Positions 14,047-24,699 of a stretch of 64,000 nt of DNA are shown piece after piece. Under the pieces are notes generated by a model that ran no database searches, was not told where the DNA came from, and saw only the letters and a program-made list of their open reading frames with translations. A program made the position numbers and the translations under genes. Source of the stretch: Epiperipatus broadwayi (lineage: Eukaryota > Onychophora > Udeonychophora > Euonychophora > Peripatidae); assembly GCA_028023455.1 (NCBI GenBank), contig JAQFVV010012489.1:2543881-2607880 (forward strand). The letters are read 5' to 3'. The number at the start of each line of letters is the position of its first letter. The first letter of the stretch is position 1.

Positions 14047-14817
14047 ATGGAAGATACAATCGAATTGAATAATATTAATAATGTTAAAAACTTTATAATT
14101 TATATAAGAAATGTAAAGAGAGAAGAGCTATCAAGAATGGTGAATAGAAGATGGAGATTGCTAATTAGATTAAGTAATTTTAAGAATAATATAAGATTCA
14201 TGAAAGAATGTTCAAGAAATGATGTTATATCAAATTTTATTAAAATGAGAAAGTTAAGAAGGATTACGAAAGATAAAAGAGAGATGATAAGGAATATGGA
14301 AAGATTATTAAAAGAATACATAAAAAATCGTACAAAAAATTTAAAAAAAAAATTATAAAGAAATAGAACAATTGGAAACAAATTGGTTAATAGTATTATC
14401 AAAAAAGAAGAAGGAATCTTTGAACAATTGTGTAATAGGAAGGAGAATATGATAAATAATATAACTAGAATAAGACATGAAAAGAAATTGAATAAAATAA
14501 TAAAGAAAAGAGGAGAGGAAAATGGTGAGAAAAAAGAAGAAAAAAAAAGAAAAAAGAAAAAAAAAAACAATATATGTAATCTGACAAAAGTAAAATTAGA
14601 AGAAAAAGAAATAAGGATAATAAATAAAAAAATAAAATATGTTCCACATGGAAATAATAAAAGAAGAGATATAATGGAAATGCAGATAGGAATGGAAAAA
14701 ATGTTACAGAAGTATATGGAAGAAAAATATGGGATATATTATTATGAAAATAAGGATGTTTATAATATAATTAATAGGGATGATAAAAAATGGATTGAAA
14801 AGTTAAAGGAAGAAGTA

Positions 14818-14848
<31 letters not shown>

Positions 14849-16360
14849 GAAAGGTAGAGAAAGAAGAAAGAACAAAGGTAAAAGATGTTATAGAAATGGA
14901 AAAAAAATATGATAGAGAAATAATATTTATAAAATTGGATAAAGGAGGTAAATTAGTTATGATATATAAAGATGCTTATATAAAAAAGATGGAAGAAATG
15001 TTAGAAGAATTTTTTATAGAGATAAAAAAAGATGATACAGGAGTTAATAATAAAAAAAAATATGTACAATGACTAAAGGTTTATATAACAAAGAAATAGT
15101 AAATAGAGAAATATTAGAGAACTTAGTAAGGATTGTGAAGTAGCAAAGATATATGGGGTGCCAGAGAAGGTATATCGTTAAGACTGGTAATTAATGGAAA
15201 AGGATTATATTATGAGAATATCAAAAGGGTTAGAAAGAATATTGAGAAAATATGTAAATAGAGAAAGTAAGACATTTATAAAGAATAATAAAAAATTAGT
15301 AAAAGAAATTAAAACAAAAATAAAGGAATACAATAAATATAGATTGATAATGGTAAAGATGGATGTAGTATACATGTATATGAATATTGACATAGAAAAA
15401 AACAATTAATTTGACAATTAATAAATATAAGGAAGATAGAAAAAGGGAAATAGAAATATCTATAGGGATAGTAATAAATTTAATGAAAATATGTTGTAAA
15501 GACATAACTTTTGAGTTTAATGGAAGGTTTTATAAACAGAAAAAAGAATTGTTAATAGGAGATGCATTGAGTGGGGTATTGAGTGAGATTTATATGCAGG
15601 ATATAGATGACTGAAATGATAGAGGGTGAGTATGCACCAATATTAATTAAAAGATATGTGGATGATTTTCTGTTAATATTTAATAGAAGTGAAAGACAAA
15701 TAAAAAGATCTATAGATAAAATAAATAAAATAGATAAGAAGATACCTTTTACAACAGAATGGGGAAAAGATAATAGATTGGCATATCTAGATATAATGAT
15801 GAAGGAATATAATGAGAAAAGATGTGAAATAAAAACAGAAGTATAAAGAAAAATGGGTATTACAAATGCAGTGAATTGGGGTTCTAATATAGATAAAAAG
15901 CATAAGATTAGTGCTATAAGTTCTAAGGTATATAGAGCAAAATATTATTGTGATAAAAGACAGAAATATGATAAAGAAATAAATAGAATAAATAAAGATT
16001 TCAAGAAAAATGAATATCCAGAAGAGGTAATAAAAAAATAATATAAAAAAATAGAAGAGTTATACAAAAAGATGAAAAGGAAGAGGGGAAAATAAAAAGA
16101 AAAGAATGAATACATAGGAATAAAAGTTAATGGTAGTAAATATTATTAGAAAAATTAATAAAAAATTAAAAAATGATATTAAATATAAAGTAATGAATAA
16201 AAGGAACAAAAATGTAATGGATATTTTAAATAATAGGTATATAAGTGGAGAAAAGATATATATAAATGGGGTTTATGAATGTAGAAAATGTAAGGATAAA
16301 GGGATTACAAATAAATATGTAGATGAGACATGCATTTTATGGAGGCAAGTCATAAACTAA
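14047..16360 (+). pseudogene. PLE reverse transcriptase with start of GIY-YIG endonuclease, broken
   Basis: Pieces in several frames follow the expected PLE order. An N-terminal charged region starts at ATG 14047 and passes an in-frame stop at 14356. The motif KLDKGGKLVMIYKD (near 14.93 kb) matches the conserved lead-in that precedes RT. VKMDVVYMYMNI (near 15.36 kb) corresponds to the first catalytic-Asp motif. FEFNGRFYKQ...GDALSG (near 15.51-15.58 kb) corresponds to the palm motif. KRYVDDFLLIF has its YVDD box at 15655-15666 with both catalytic aspartates kept. FTTEW and LAYLDIMM follow, then a finger/thumb piece (15853-16041). The last piece, GVYECRKCKDKG with KYVDET (near 16.27-16.33 kb), is the start of the GIY-YIG nuclease, which then stops. 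At least four frame changes and two in-frame stops make it non-functional. Confidence 0.85.
14825..14848. repeat. TA microsatellite inside the PLE coding region
   Basis: A (TA)n run lies inside the reading frame and encodes an Ile-Tyr repeat. It is a likely post-insertion expansion. Confidence 0.85.
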
Positions 16361-16669
16361 AAAAAAGTATATAAAGATAGAAGAATAAGGGAGGCAATTT
16401 AAATAAAGAAAATAATAGCAAATATTAATAGAGAAGGGGGTTTAAAAACCATCTTAGTATAAAATAAATATTAAAAAAGAGTAAAAAATAAAAAGTGAAA
16501 AATTATAAAAGAATAAAATAAATAAGTAGTTTGTACAGTAGATAATAGAGTGAGCTGTATATAAATATAAAAAAAGGAAAAGGAAATAGGAAGGATGATG
16601 GAATGGAGAAAATGGTGGAGGAAAGAGAGAAAAAAATAGAGAATATAGTAAGAAATAAAAAATAAAAAT

Positions 16670-17189
16670 ATATATAAAAATAATTTTATAACAATTAAGT
16701 AAATGAAAGAAGCAGAAATAAAATATGGATAAAAAAGAAATTAAAAAAATGGAATAAGATAAAAAATTAAGATAATATGTAGAAATAAGTGAAATAAAAA
16801 ATAAGATTAAATATTGAATATAGTAATATAAGAAAAATTTCATAAATATTACATGGAATTTCTAAAATTATGGCAAAGGTAAAAGGTGAATAAATATAAA
16901 TATGATAATAACTAAGAATTAAAATAAATAAGAAAAATAAAGGATAAAATAGAATTAAAAAGTTAAAAGTTATAGAATAATAAATTTAATGAATAAAGTG
17001 ATGTTAATAATTAAGTTAATAAATTTGTAACATTATAATAGATATATGTATGAAATATGGTTGTATTGATATAATGTTTAAATTTTGTAGATCTGACAAA
17101 GATTGATAGGAACAGTCAAAACTGTAAAGAATAAATAAACATATTTTGCTTTAAAGTATAAGAAGAGTGAAATGCTGTTATTATATGTT
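16670..17189 (+). repeat. downstream terminal repeat (pLTR) of PLE 1
   Basis: Direct copy of 13435-13965. It ends in ...AAAGTATAAGAAGAGTGAAAT and a short tail before the target duplication. It carries CTGACAAAGATTG...CAGTCAAAAC near 17093-17122, a mutated version of the CTGAAGA-hairpin-GAAA core. Confidence 0.8.
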
Positions 17190-17437
17190 AACAAATGACA
17201 TTAATAGATTATCTAAAAGGAAATGTGTATAAACATGCAGATAAAAGATAAAACAACTAAAAGTTTATTGCTGGTTCTTTTACATTAGACAGTAAAGATC
17301 AGTGAACAATACTACATTAATTACCAGTATAAGAAATTTATGATTGGTGAGGTTATTTTGTGATTTTTCTTTTATCCCATCACTTCAGTAATATATCTAT
17401 GTCTTTCAATTCTAATTTAGATTAGGTAAATGTTATC

Positions 17438-17755
17438 ACATTCAAATATCAGCCTTTCAAGCTAATTGTGCATACGCTTTTGCGAGTGTTAATAATAATA
17501 AATAAATACTTTCTCTCCAATACAAGATATAGTATTTATGGAGGAATAAAATGAATCCATTTATTTCTGCAACTCAAATGCTTATATATGAGCAAATCTG
17601 AAGTACTGGAAAGAAAAGCATGAGGCTGGAACACTCACTTTAAATTACTATATACAATGTCTGAATGAATGACATTGATGAAATTGTCTAGAATTTACTA
17701 AATGTCACTCTAACTGAAACTTAATCATTAGCTTGAAAGGCTGATATTTGAATGT
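17438..17755. repeat. MITE with 29-bp perfect terminal inverted repeats (family M1)
   Basis: Bases 17438-17466 are the exact reverse complement of 17727-17755 (start ACATTCAAATATCAGCC). The interior is non-coding. The same family, with a related end sequence (ATCAGCCTGTCAAGCTATTG) and the shared TGTGCATACGCTTTT run, occurs at 52361-52591. Confidence 0.85.
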
Positions 17756-18949
17756 AATACAATTGTAAACATGTGCTATATAAAATAAATGCTTATTTAC
17801 ATTAGGTAATGTTGAAAGTGTTTCAAGACACAAACAGGTTAAGAATTTTTTCTTTTCAGGTAAATGGACTGCAAGTTATCATCTTATAATATTTGGTTTA
17901 TTGAATAACCAACTGCTATTAGCAATAAAATTAAGTTCCTAGCATTAATATGGGTTGGAACAGCTGTTAAACATATAACAGTAACATAATATGATCTTCA
18001 GTAATAAGATGGGTAGAAGACATCATACATTTATGAGTGTTGAATTCATGGGTGCATCAACTTATGTTACTTCTTTTGCTTTTGAGCTAAGAATAATTAA
18101 ATATTTATTTAGTGACCATATATATAGACATAAATACAAACTTTGAGCCAAATTATGTAATATTTTTTTTTTTAAATAATTAAGAATGATTGGCATTTTG
18201 AATAATTTGAATACTTAATTTTTAAAGATTAAAAAAATTGTGAAATTCTAAAGCAGCTTTTATATATAAGCTAAAAAATGAATAAAAAAGAAAGAAAAAG
18301 AAATGGAACACAGTAAGTATGCTAATATAACAACAGATGGTATTTTAAAGTGCAAAAGGCTTTGTATAATAGTTTTTATATATATTTTTTTAACCTTAAA
18401 ATGTATTTGCAAATATGCCTAAAAAATTTATTGTAATAAAAGAAATTAATACAAAAAAAAGTTAGTTTTTGATATTCAAATATCCAAAAATTATCTAATC
18501 AATACTGATATTATAAATGATAATAAAGATTTAAAAAAAAAAAACAGTAACTAAAAAAAAAAAAACTATATCTTACCTCTTTTTAAATGGTTTCTTAAAT
18601 TTATCTGTTACTTTTGTCTGAAATATAAATTAGAATCGTTTTATATATAATAAATAAATATATGTAAATTAAATACAAAAATATTTTATATTTTATGAGT
18701 ATTACAATCAATTTTTACATAAAATCACAATTAGTAATCAATCACATGAATTAATTAATTGGAAAGATCTGATCCAAATGGTTAATTTGAGCACAATTTC
18801 ATTCAATTGATCAAACTAAGGTTTTTATTATTATTTTAAATTAAATAAACTGAAAATCCATCCCAAAATCTTCAAATTCAAAACTCTATTATTTCACAAA
18901 ATCTTATAGAACATGTGTATGCATATGGGTAAGAGTAATTAAAATTATT
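17756..18949. other. no gene recognised
   Basis: AT-rich sequence with poly(A) and poly(T) runs (18165, 18530, 18556). Nothing supported. Confidence 0.5.
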
Positions 18950-20110
18950 CCAAATTCAATAAATAAAAAAAAAACAACTCTATCGCACAACCAATGGTTT
19001 TCCTGCCAAAATAGACTTCTCAAATGCAAAGGACTAAAACATATTAACAAATATATACTATTTCCCACAATTCTCAATTACATACACCATACCCTTAGTA
19101 TTAAAAGAACTCTTAATTAAACAAGTCCATCGCTTCAGAATCATAAAAAATTCTTTAATTCTTCCTGTTTATTTCATTTCTTTTAAAGAAGATAATGTTG
19201 CCTCATCAAAACTAATACAATGGAGTTATATTTCTTTCAGATACATATAAAGTAAAACAAAAATATTTATTTTTAACCCTGTTTTTATAGACTGCTATTT
19301 TTTCATTTAAGTTCAATCTACTCTGACCAATATATAACTTTTTACAAGCAAGAGATAATACACACTACTCCAGGAATACTATTCCTATCAACAATCTCTT
19401 TTGTATTTTTTTTTTATAAATTATTCATAGTAACACCCCTCTTCCAAGCAATTTTCTTATTACTAAACAAATTAATATTCTTATTTACATTTCTATAAGA
19501 AGAAAATTTTTTAAAAGGTAAAAAATTAGAATGATATTTATTATTTTTCCCACAATGACAATTGCTAACAGAACAATTATGATTGTTAAATAAAATATCC
19601 ATAACAAATTTATCAAAGTCGACAACATTCAAATAATTTTTAAAAAATTGATCTCTTTGAAACAAAGGAATCTTACTAAAACTATTTAATCTCTGCTATC
19701 TATAGCAATAATTTATTAAAGCAGCTACTTTATGGGGAAACAGATTAATAGCTGTCAAGTTTAAATATAGATCTTGAATTCTTATTTTTATTCAAATGAC
19801 TACATACCAAACAATTATTCTTTAAATCTCTTACCAATAAATCTAAAAATTTTAAATTAACAAAATCTAATTCTCTCCTTTTATAATATATTTTATAGAA
19901 GAATCTGTATCATTAAATTTATTTAACAATTCTGTCCAATTTATCGTTTTTAACTACAAACAATTATCAACATAACTAACAAATAACTAAATATACACAG
20001 TTGTAATTAATAATTTTCTATTCCAAATAGTTAATATAAACTGAACAAATTAAAGGAGAAATAATATAACTCATCCACCATTTCTTAATCATATAAAACC
20101 ATTAAAAGTA
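18950..20110 (-). pseudogene. Penelope-like element fragment (PLE 2): RT end plus GIY-YIG remnant
   Basis: Read on the minus strand from 20.1 kb down, broken frames give FVSYVDNCL (RT YxDD region, with the second Asp changed to Asn), then LLNKFNDTDSSIKYI, then NLKFLDLLVRD, which corresponds to the FLD motif after the catalytic box. Next comes an ORF at 19414-19665 with a Cys/His-containing stretch, then a decayed nuclease segment down to 18950. The nuclease segment is similar in inverted orientation to 21545-21920. Many stops and frameshifts make it non-functional. Confidence 0.7.
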
Positions 20111-20835
20111 AAATACAAAGAATTCTCCAATGATAAGAGTAAATCTTTAATAACTTTAATTTTCTACATAGACAAAGATCTATTATTATTCAACACATAA
20201 ATAATAACCTCAGTATTGCTCAATCTATTAACATATTGATACATATTCTCAGTATTTAAACTACCAAATACCCAACTGTGTAATGACCAAAATTGATAAA
20301 TTATTTGATTTGTAGTTATTTTGTTAAAAGAATTTAAGATCCATAATTAAATCTGACAGCTATCAATCTGTTTCCCATAAAAAAATTATTGTAATATAAA
20401 TCAAAGATCAAATGGTTCTACTAAGGTTTATTTGTTTCAAAAAGGTTAATTTTATAAAAACTATTTGACTGTTCACTACATTAATAAATTTGTTAAGCTG
20501 TTTTATTTAATAGTCATTATGTTTTTTTTTTTATTAAATGTAACAGTGTGATGGATAAAAGATATGATTTTATTTCTTTATCATAAAAATATTAATTTGT
20601 TTGGAAATAAGAAAACTATTTAAAAAGGAATATTATTTTGAAGAATTATTAATAGTATATACGAGTGCTTTAATACGCTGGGTGAAGAAGCTATTAGTAG
20701 TAACAAAAACAATTAAAGTAAATTAATCAGGCCTAGTACTTTCAAGGTATTGTCCCTCATATTCATGGCCAAAATAGATTTTCAAATCATTGCTGTGATA
20801 TTGAAAATTATAATGTATGTAAATGCATATGCAAA

Positions 20836-21330
20836 TCAAATTGTCCATTTTCTTGAAATAGCAAAACGCGTGTCATATCTATTGATTGTGTTGTTATTAT
20901 TGATGATAAAATACGTCTCTTTAATCTTCCTTTTGCAATCATTAGCCTCAGTGCACATCACTTTAAGGTTGGAGGGCTTGAACACATGACCAGCCTGCTT
21001 CTCATGTTTAAAAAATATTGAGATGTTATCATTATTTTTTTTTTGCTCTTCTGTATGTACACATGTACTGAGCAGCTCACTGCATCCAGCCTGAGGGCAT
21101 GAAATGCTATATATGATCTGGGGTGTTTGGGATGGATTGATTTTTGTCCTTTGCATTGTTAATAAGTCTGTTAGTATTAGGGGGAGTGCAGAAGCCAACT
21201 TTAAATTCATTAGCTAAAGTTTTTATAAGCTGTTTAGATACTTTGGGGATATATGGGAGGGTGATTTGAGATTTATCTTTAATAGTGTTGTTAGCTATTG
21301 ATTTTTTTTATAAAACTGATCAATTTTCTT
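20836..21330 (-). pseudogene. PLE endonuclease fragment (PLE 3), different subfamily
   Basis: Minus-strand frames give ITLPYIPKVSKQL, then NEFKVGFCTPPNTNRLI and NNAKDKNQ, the region that joins RT to the nuclease in PLEs. IYSISCPQAGC follows as the first GIY-YIG motif, and KIKETYFIINNNNTINRYD as the C-terminal Glu-containing helix. The second half is open from ATG at 21210. The YIG motif is damaged (ELLST in place of xYIGxT). It lies upstream, on its own strand, of PLE 2, so it is a separate insertion or a rearranged piece. Confidence 0.7.
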
Positions 21331-21425
21331 AGTAATTAATTTGTAGCTGAAACTGATGCTTAATAAATCACTTATATAACTTGTAATATTAGTCTTCATA
21401 TCATCTTTGAATATAAAAGACATTG

Positions 21426-21515
21426 TTTTTTTAATGTGTCAAAGCATCGGCCAGGAAGCAAACCTCAGGACATCTGCCTGTAACACAGCTGTGTTAACCA
21501 CTCAGCCATCAACAC
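21426..21515 (-). repeat. short tRNA-headed SINE (family S1), copy 1
   Basis: On the minus strand it reads GTGTTGATGGCTGAGTGG (A box), a Val-like anticodon arm (GTTACAG), a B-box-like GGTTTGCTTCC, then CCGATGCTTTGACACATT and an A run. The same tail (CCGATGCTATGACACATG plus poly A) is found at 28.7 and 48.9 kb, defining a family about 90 bp long. Confidence 0.75.
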
Positions 21516-21544
21516 TCTATAGGAATAATATTCCTGGAATAATG

Positions 21545-21920
21545 GATATTATTCCTTGGTTTAAAAAAAATATATTAGTTAGATAGTCTCAGATTAAATG
21601 AATAAATAAAGTTCATAAAAGTAGGATTAAAAATAAATATTTTATTTCTGCTTTATATATCCATGAAATGGATACAGGTCACAGTACCAGTTTGGTTGAG
21701 GCTAAGTTATCCTCTTTGAAAGAAATACAATAAAATAAAAATTAAGAAATATTAAAATTGTATGATTCTGAAGCAATTAATTAATTAATTTAACTAAGTG
21801 TGTGTAATATGTAATTGGGAATTATGGAAAATTGAATATATTTGTTGATATGTCTTCATTCTTTGCACTAGAGAAGTCTGCTTCAGAAGGTAATCATTGG
21901 ATATGGTATAGAGTTTATTT
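21545..21920 (+). pseudogene. PLE GIY-YIG endonuclease fragment (PLE 4)
   Basis: A plus-strand frame gives NKVHKSRIKNKYFISALY, then IHEMDTGHS, the conserved TGH region of PLE nucleases, then a decayed LKLYDSEAIN. The sequence is homologous to the inverted stretch 18950-19300. It is separated from PLE 3 by the SINE at 21.4 kb. Confidence 0.65.
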
Positions 21921-22395
21921 TTTCTTTGACTAGTCTTGTTTAATTTTTAATTTGGAATACTTTTAATTATTTTATTGACTACTTTAGTTTTATGTTTTTA
22001 ATATTTAATATAAGAATAATTTATATTACCATATACATTGATATATTAGTTACATTGATAGTTCTGACAATACTAGCAAGTTATCAAAAATTGCTATTTT
22101 CTATTAAGAGATTAATCAACTTCATATTTAATTGTGTACAATAAAATGTAATTGTGAAACTAACAGTGTAGTATTAGTTAGTAAATGGGTATCTAGCTAT
22201 CTTTAGCTATAAAGTAAGATATGTTTAGGATGAAATAACTCAAACAATTGCAATTTGATTATTATGAAAATCTGGTAACTGCTGCCTTTTTCTTTACTAT
22301 TCTTTTATAAGAGACCATTAAAAATACTCTGGTCCTACAGCTGAATAATTTAAGTCTGGTTTTGGTCCCCCCCTATATATATAAACAAAACATTA

Positions 22396-22431
<36 letters not shown>

Positions 22432-23334
22432 GCCCTTATCTATAGGTCATAATAGGGTAGAATGGTCAATTACTAAAAAAATTTAAATTTTAAAATACGT
22501 TTGTGTAATATATTGATAATTGTATGATTGATTAGATTTTATAGTACAATTTAAGGCTGAAAATACCTGGTATATAAAAGTGTAATGGATTAATTTAGAA
22601 GAAAACAGTTAAATAAAGCTTAATTATATCCTTGCTTATGGTTGTAAAAGCTGGCCATATAAAATAATACAGCTATAAATAGTTAAAAGTATATTAACAA
22701 TCCAATTGTAATATTTTAAAACTAATAAATTAAATAAACGCTATATGTAATATTATAATTATAATTAATATTCAAATTTAATCTAATATATTTTTAAATA
22801 AACTTTGGGATGGTGAGAATTATATTTAGTTCTAAATTTTAAATTATTGTTCAAAATTTTATAAAATATATCAGTTTTGGTAATTTAGACCGAGACGTAA
22901 ATTAAAATCATCTGATAAAGTTAGTAATCATGTGACTGTATATTATATACCTTCACACACACGCTTGTTAGAATATAATAATAAAGTTTGTGAATTATGG
23001 AACTAAATGTAATTGCTGTCTATCGTTGAAATGAATGTTGAAATATTAAATAGTTATTTTAAATGTTTAAATGATGTAATATTTAAGTAGTGTTTAAAAG
23101 TTGAATACAGTTAATAAAAAAATTAAATATTTTATTTAAATAAAAACAAGATAAATTAAATATTAATATTAAAATAGATATTAAATGTTATTTTAATAAT
23201 TGTTTTAAAGTTTAAATGATTATGATAAAACTATAATTGAGTTTAAAAATACTATTCTAAGTAATATTTAAGACATGACGTCAGAAATTCTTTATTTTAA
23301 AAAGGTTTAATCTATTATAAAACTAAAATGTGTA
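21921..23334. other. no gene; (TA)n tract at about 22397-22428
   Basis: AT-rich DNA. A (TA)n microsatellite of about 32 bp follows a short CCCCCC run near 22370. Nothing else is supported. Confidence 0.6.
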
Positions 23335-23460
23335 AATTTGTTCGCGCTAAAAAAGTCATTAACCAATCAACGGAGGCATTTTAGCAGACGAAATATAAGA
23401 ATTAGACGGAGCGGGAGAAAGTAATGTGTAAGTGAAGGAGGGAGTAACATATTTTTTAGC
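23335..23460 (+). promoter_or_regulatory. promoter-like CpG-containing patch
   Basis: In DNA that is otherwise almost free of CpG, this patch has TTCGCGC (an E2F-type core) at about 23340, an ACCAATC CCAAT box near 23360, and several further CpGs (ACGGAGG, GACGA, GACGGAGCGGG). It ends in a purine-rich stretch, AAGTGAAGGAGGGAG. These are features of a housekeeping-type animal promoter or 5' leader. The patch could also be the end of an unrecognised element. Confidence 0.35.
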
Positions 23461-23627
23461 TGTATAATATCGTAAGCTAGAAAAGTAATATAATTTTAAA
23501 ATTTTGTATTTGTTTTAAAAGTTTTTTAAAATATAATATTTTGAACTACCTTTACATGGAGGGCTAATTTTTAAAAGTTTTCTTACCAGTGATTTTATTC
23601 AAGTTTAGCCAAAACCTTGCAGTAAAA

Positions 23628-24006
23628 ATGGAAATACTACAGAAAACAGTATATAGAAGTTATGATAAAGGAAAAATATTTGTAAAGTGCCTTGATACAG
23701 CTTTATTTATGCTCAACCAGAAACTTATTATTGTAACTCAGAGGAATATAATTTGGACGCTATATGGAAAACTTAAAAGAGAAGTTGTTTGCTGTCAGGA
23801 AAAATTATGACGCACAAATTTATAAGGCTACTCTGAAGTTATTTTATTCTTCTCTATGGAAAAAATTAAGATACGTATATCATAAAGAAAAATTATGTAA
23901 AAGTTATAACAGAGAAAGAATGTTTGTCTTTTTTAAAGGAAACATTACAAAGTATATAGTTACCAGAACTTTAAAAGAAAGGAAAAATTACCGAATAATG
24001 ATATGA
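23628..24006 (+). CDS. two overlapping small ORFs, unknown
   Basis: A frame from ATG 23628 to the stop at 23810 (about 60 residues) overlaps a second frame from 23764 to 24006 (80 residues, Lys/Tyr/Arg-rich). Neither matches a family I know. Base composition is only slightly richer in G+C than the surroundings. Their position 170-550 bp downstream of the promoter-like patch is the only contextual support. They could be leader sequence, a decayed gene or chance ORFs. Confidence 0.15.
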
Positions 24007-24614
24007 AAGAGCTATTGTGTTTTATGAAAAAAGAACAGAAAAAACTTTCTCTAAGAGGAATTGGAAAATATTAAAAAGTGGTCATTGGAGGAATGCTTGA
24101 TTTGGAAAATATAAATCTAATATACTTAATAAAATGGATCCATGGAAACAGAAAAGTTTTGTTGAATATTTAAATCAAAGTACTGAGAAGATGCATCATA
24201 AAAGTCGCGTGGGAAAATATTAGCAGAAAAATATTAGAAGAGAATATGTAGACGTTTTTCTTTACGGGATTAACTAATATCATAATTAATAATTGTATTA
24301 AATATTGTAAAAACCAAGGATTATCATTCATGAATATTTATTAAACAGAGCAATAATTGTTTTACCTTAAAATAGAACATTAAGTGTCTGCAGAAGAAAT
24401 AATAAACATTTTTTTTTAGCTTTAATATGAATGGTTTTCAAGAAAATTTGATGAAGAAGTACAGTAAATATAGTTTAAATGTTTTTTCTAATTTATTTTA
24501 AAATAAAATGTTATGTGATATTAGGGAAGACATATAAACATAAATTTAGTAATATTAAAAATTAAATATAATAGCTTGATAAAATTATAGAAATATCGTT
24601 TAAAAATAAAGTGT

Positions 24615-24695
24615 ATGGATGTGAGTCTTATATCTACAAGGATCAAATGGATGGTGAAGCCTACGGAACGCGATCGAGGAGATAAAGGTCGTTTG
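24615..24695 (+). CDS. candidate first coding exon of an unknown gene
   Basis: A 27-codon frame starts at ATG 24615 and reaches a good splice-donor context, TTTG|GTAATT, at 24695/24696. It reads MDVSLISTRIKW... and ends ...RDRGDKGRL. It is locally rich in G+C and CpG (CGGAACGCGATCGAGGAG), unlike its neighbours, as expected of selected coding DNA. If not spliced, the frame ends nine codons later. It lies 1.2 kb downstream of the promoter-like patch on the same strand. I recognise no protein family. Confidence 0.3.
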
Positions 24696-24699
24696 GTAA

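Larger units (their letters stand above)
12690..17198 (+). mobile_element. full-length, decayed Penelope-like element (PLE 1)
   Basis: The element is bracketed by the direct repeat AACAAATGA (12690-12698 and 17190-17198), a likely 9-bp target duplication. Its layout is the one known for Penelope-like elements: an inverted terminal copy on the left (about 12737-13420), a direct copy (about 13435-13965), a body coding for reverse transcriptase, and a final direct copy (about 16670-17189). The plus strand is strikingly poor in C and rich in A and G from 13.44 to 17.17 kb. The left inverted copy shows the complementary bias. Members normally encode a reverse transcriptase joined to a GIY-YIG endonuclease. 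Here the reading frame is broken many times, so the copy is dead. Confidence 0.9.

Noticed and set aside
14100-14647. Minus-strand hydrophobic ORFs opposite the PLE reverse transcriptase
   Set aside because: Antisense of A-rich coding sequence, giving Phe/Leu/Ser runs with no motif.
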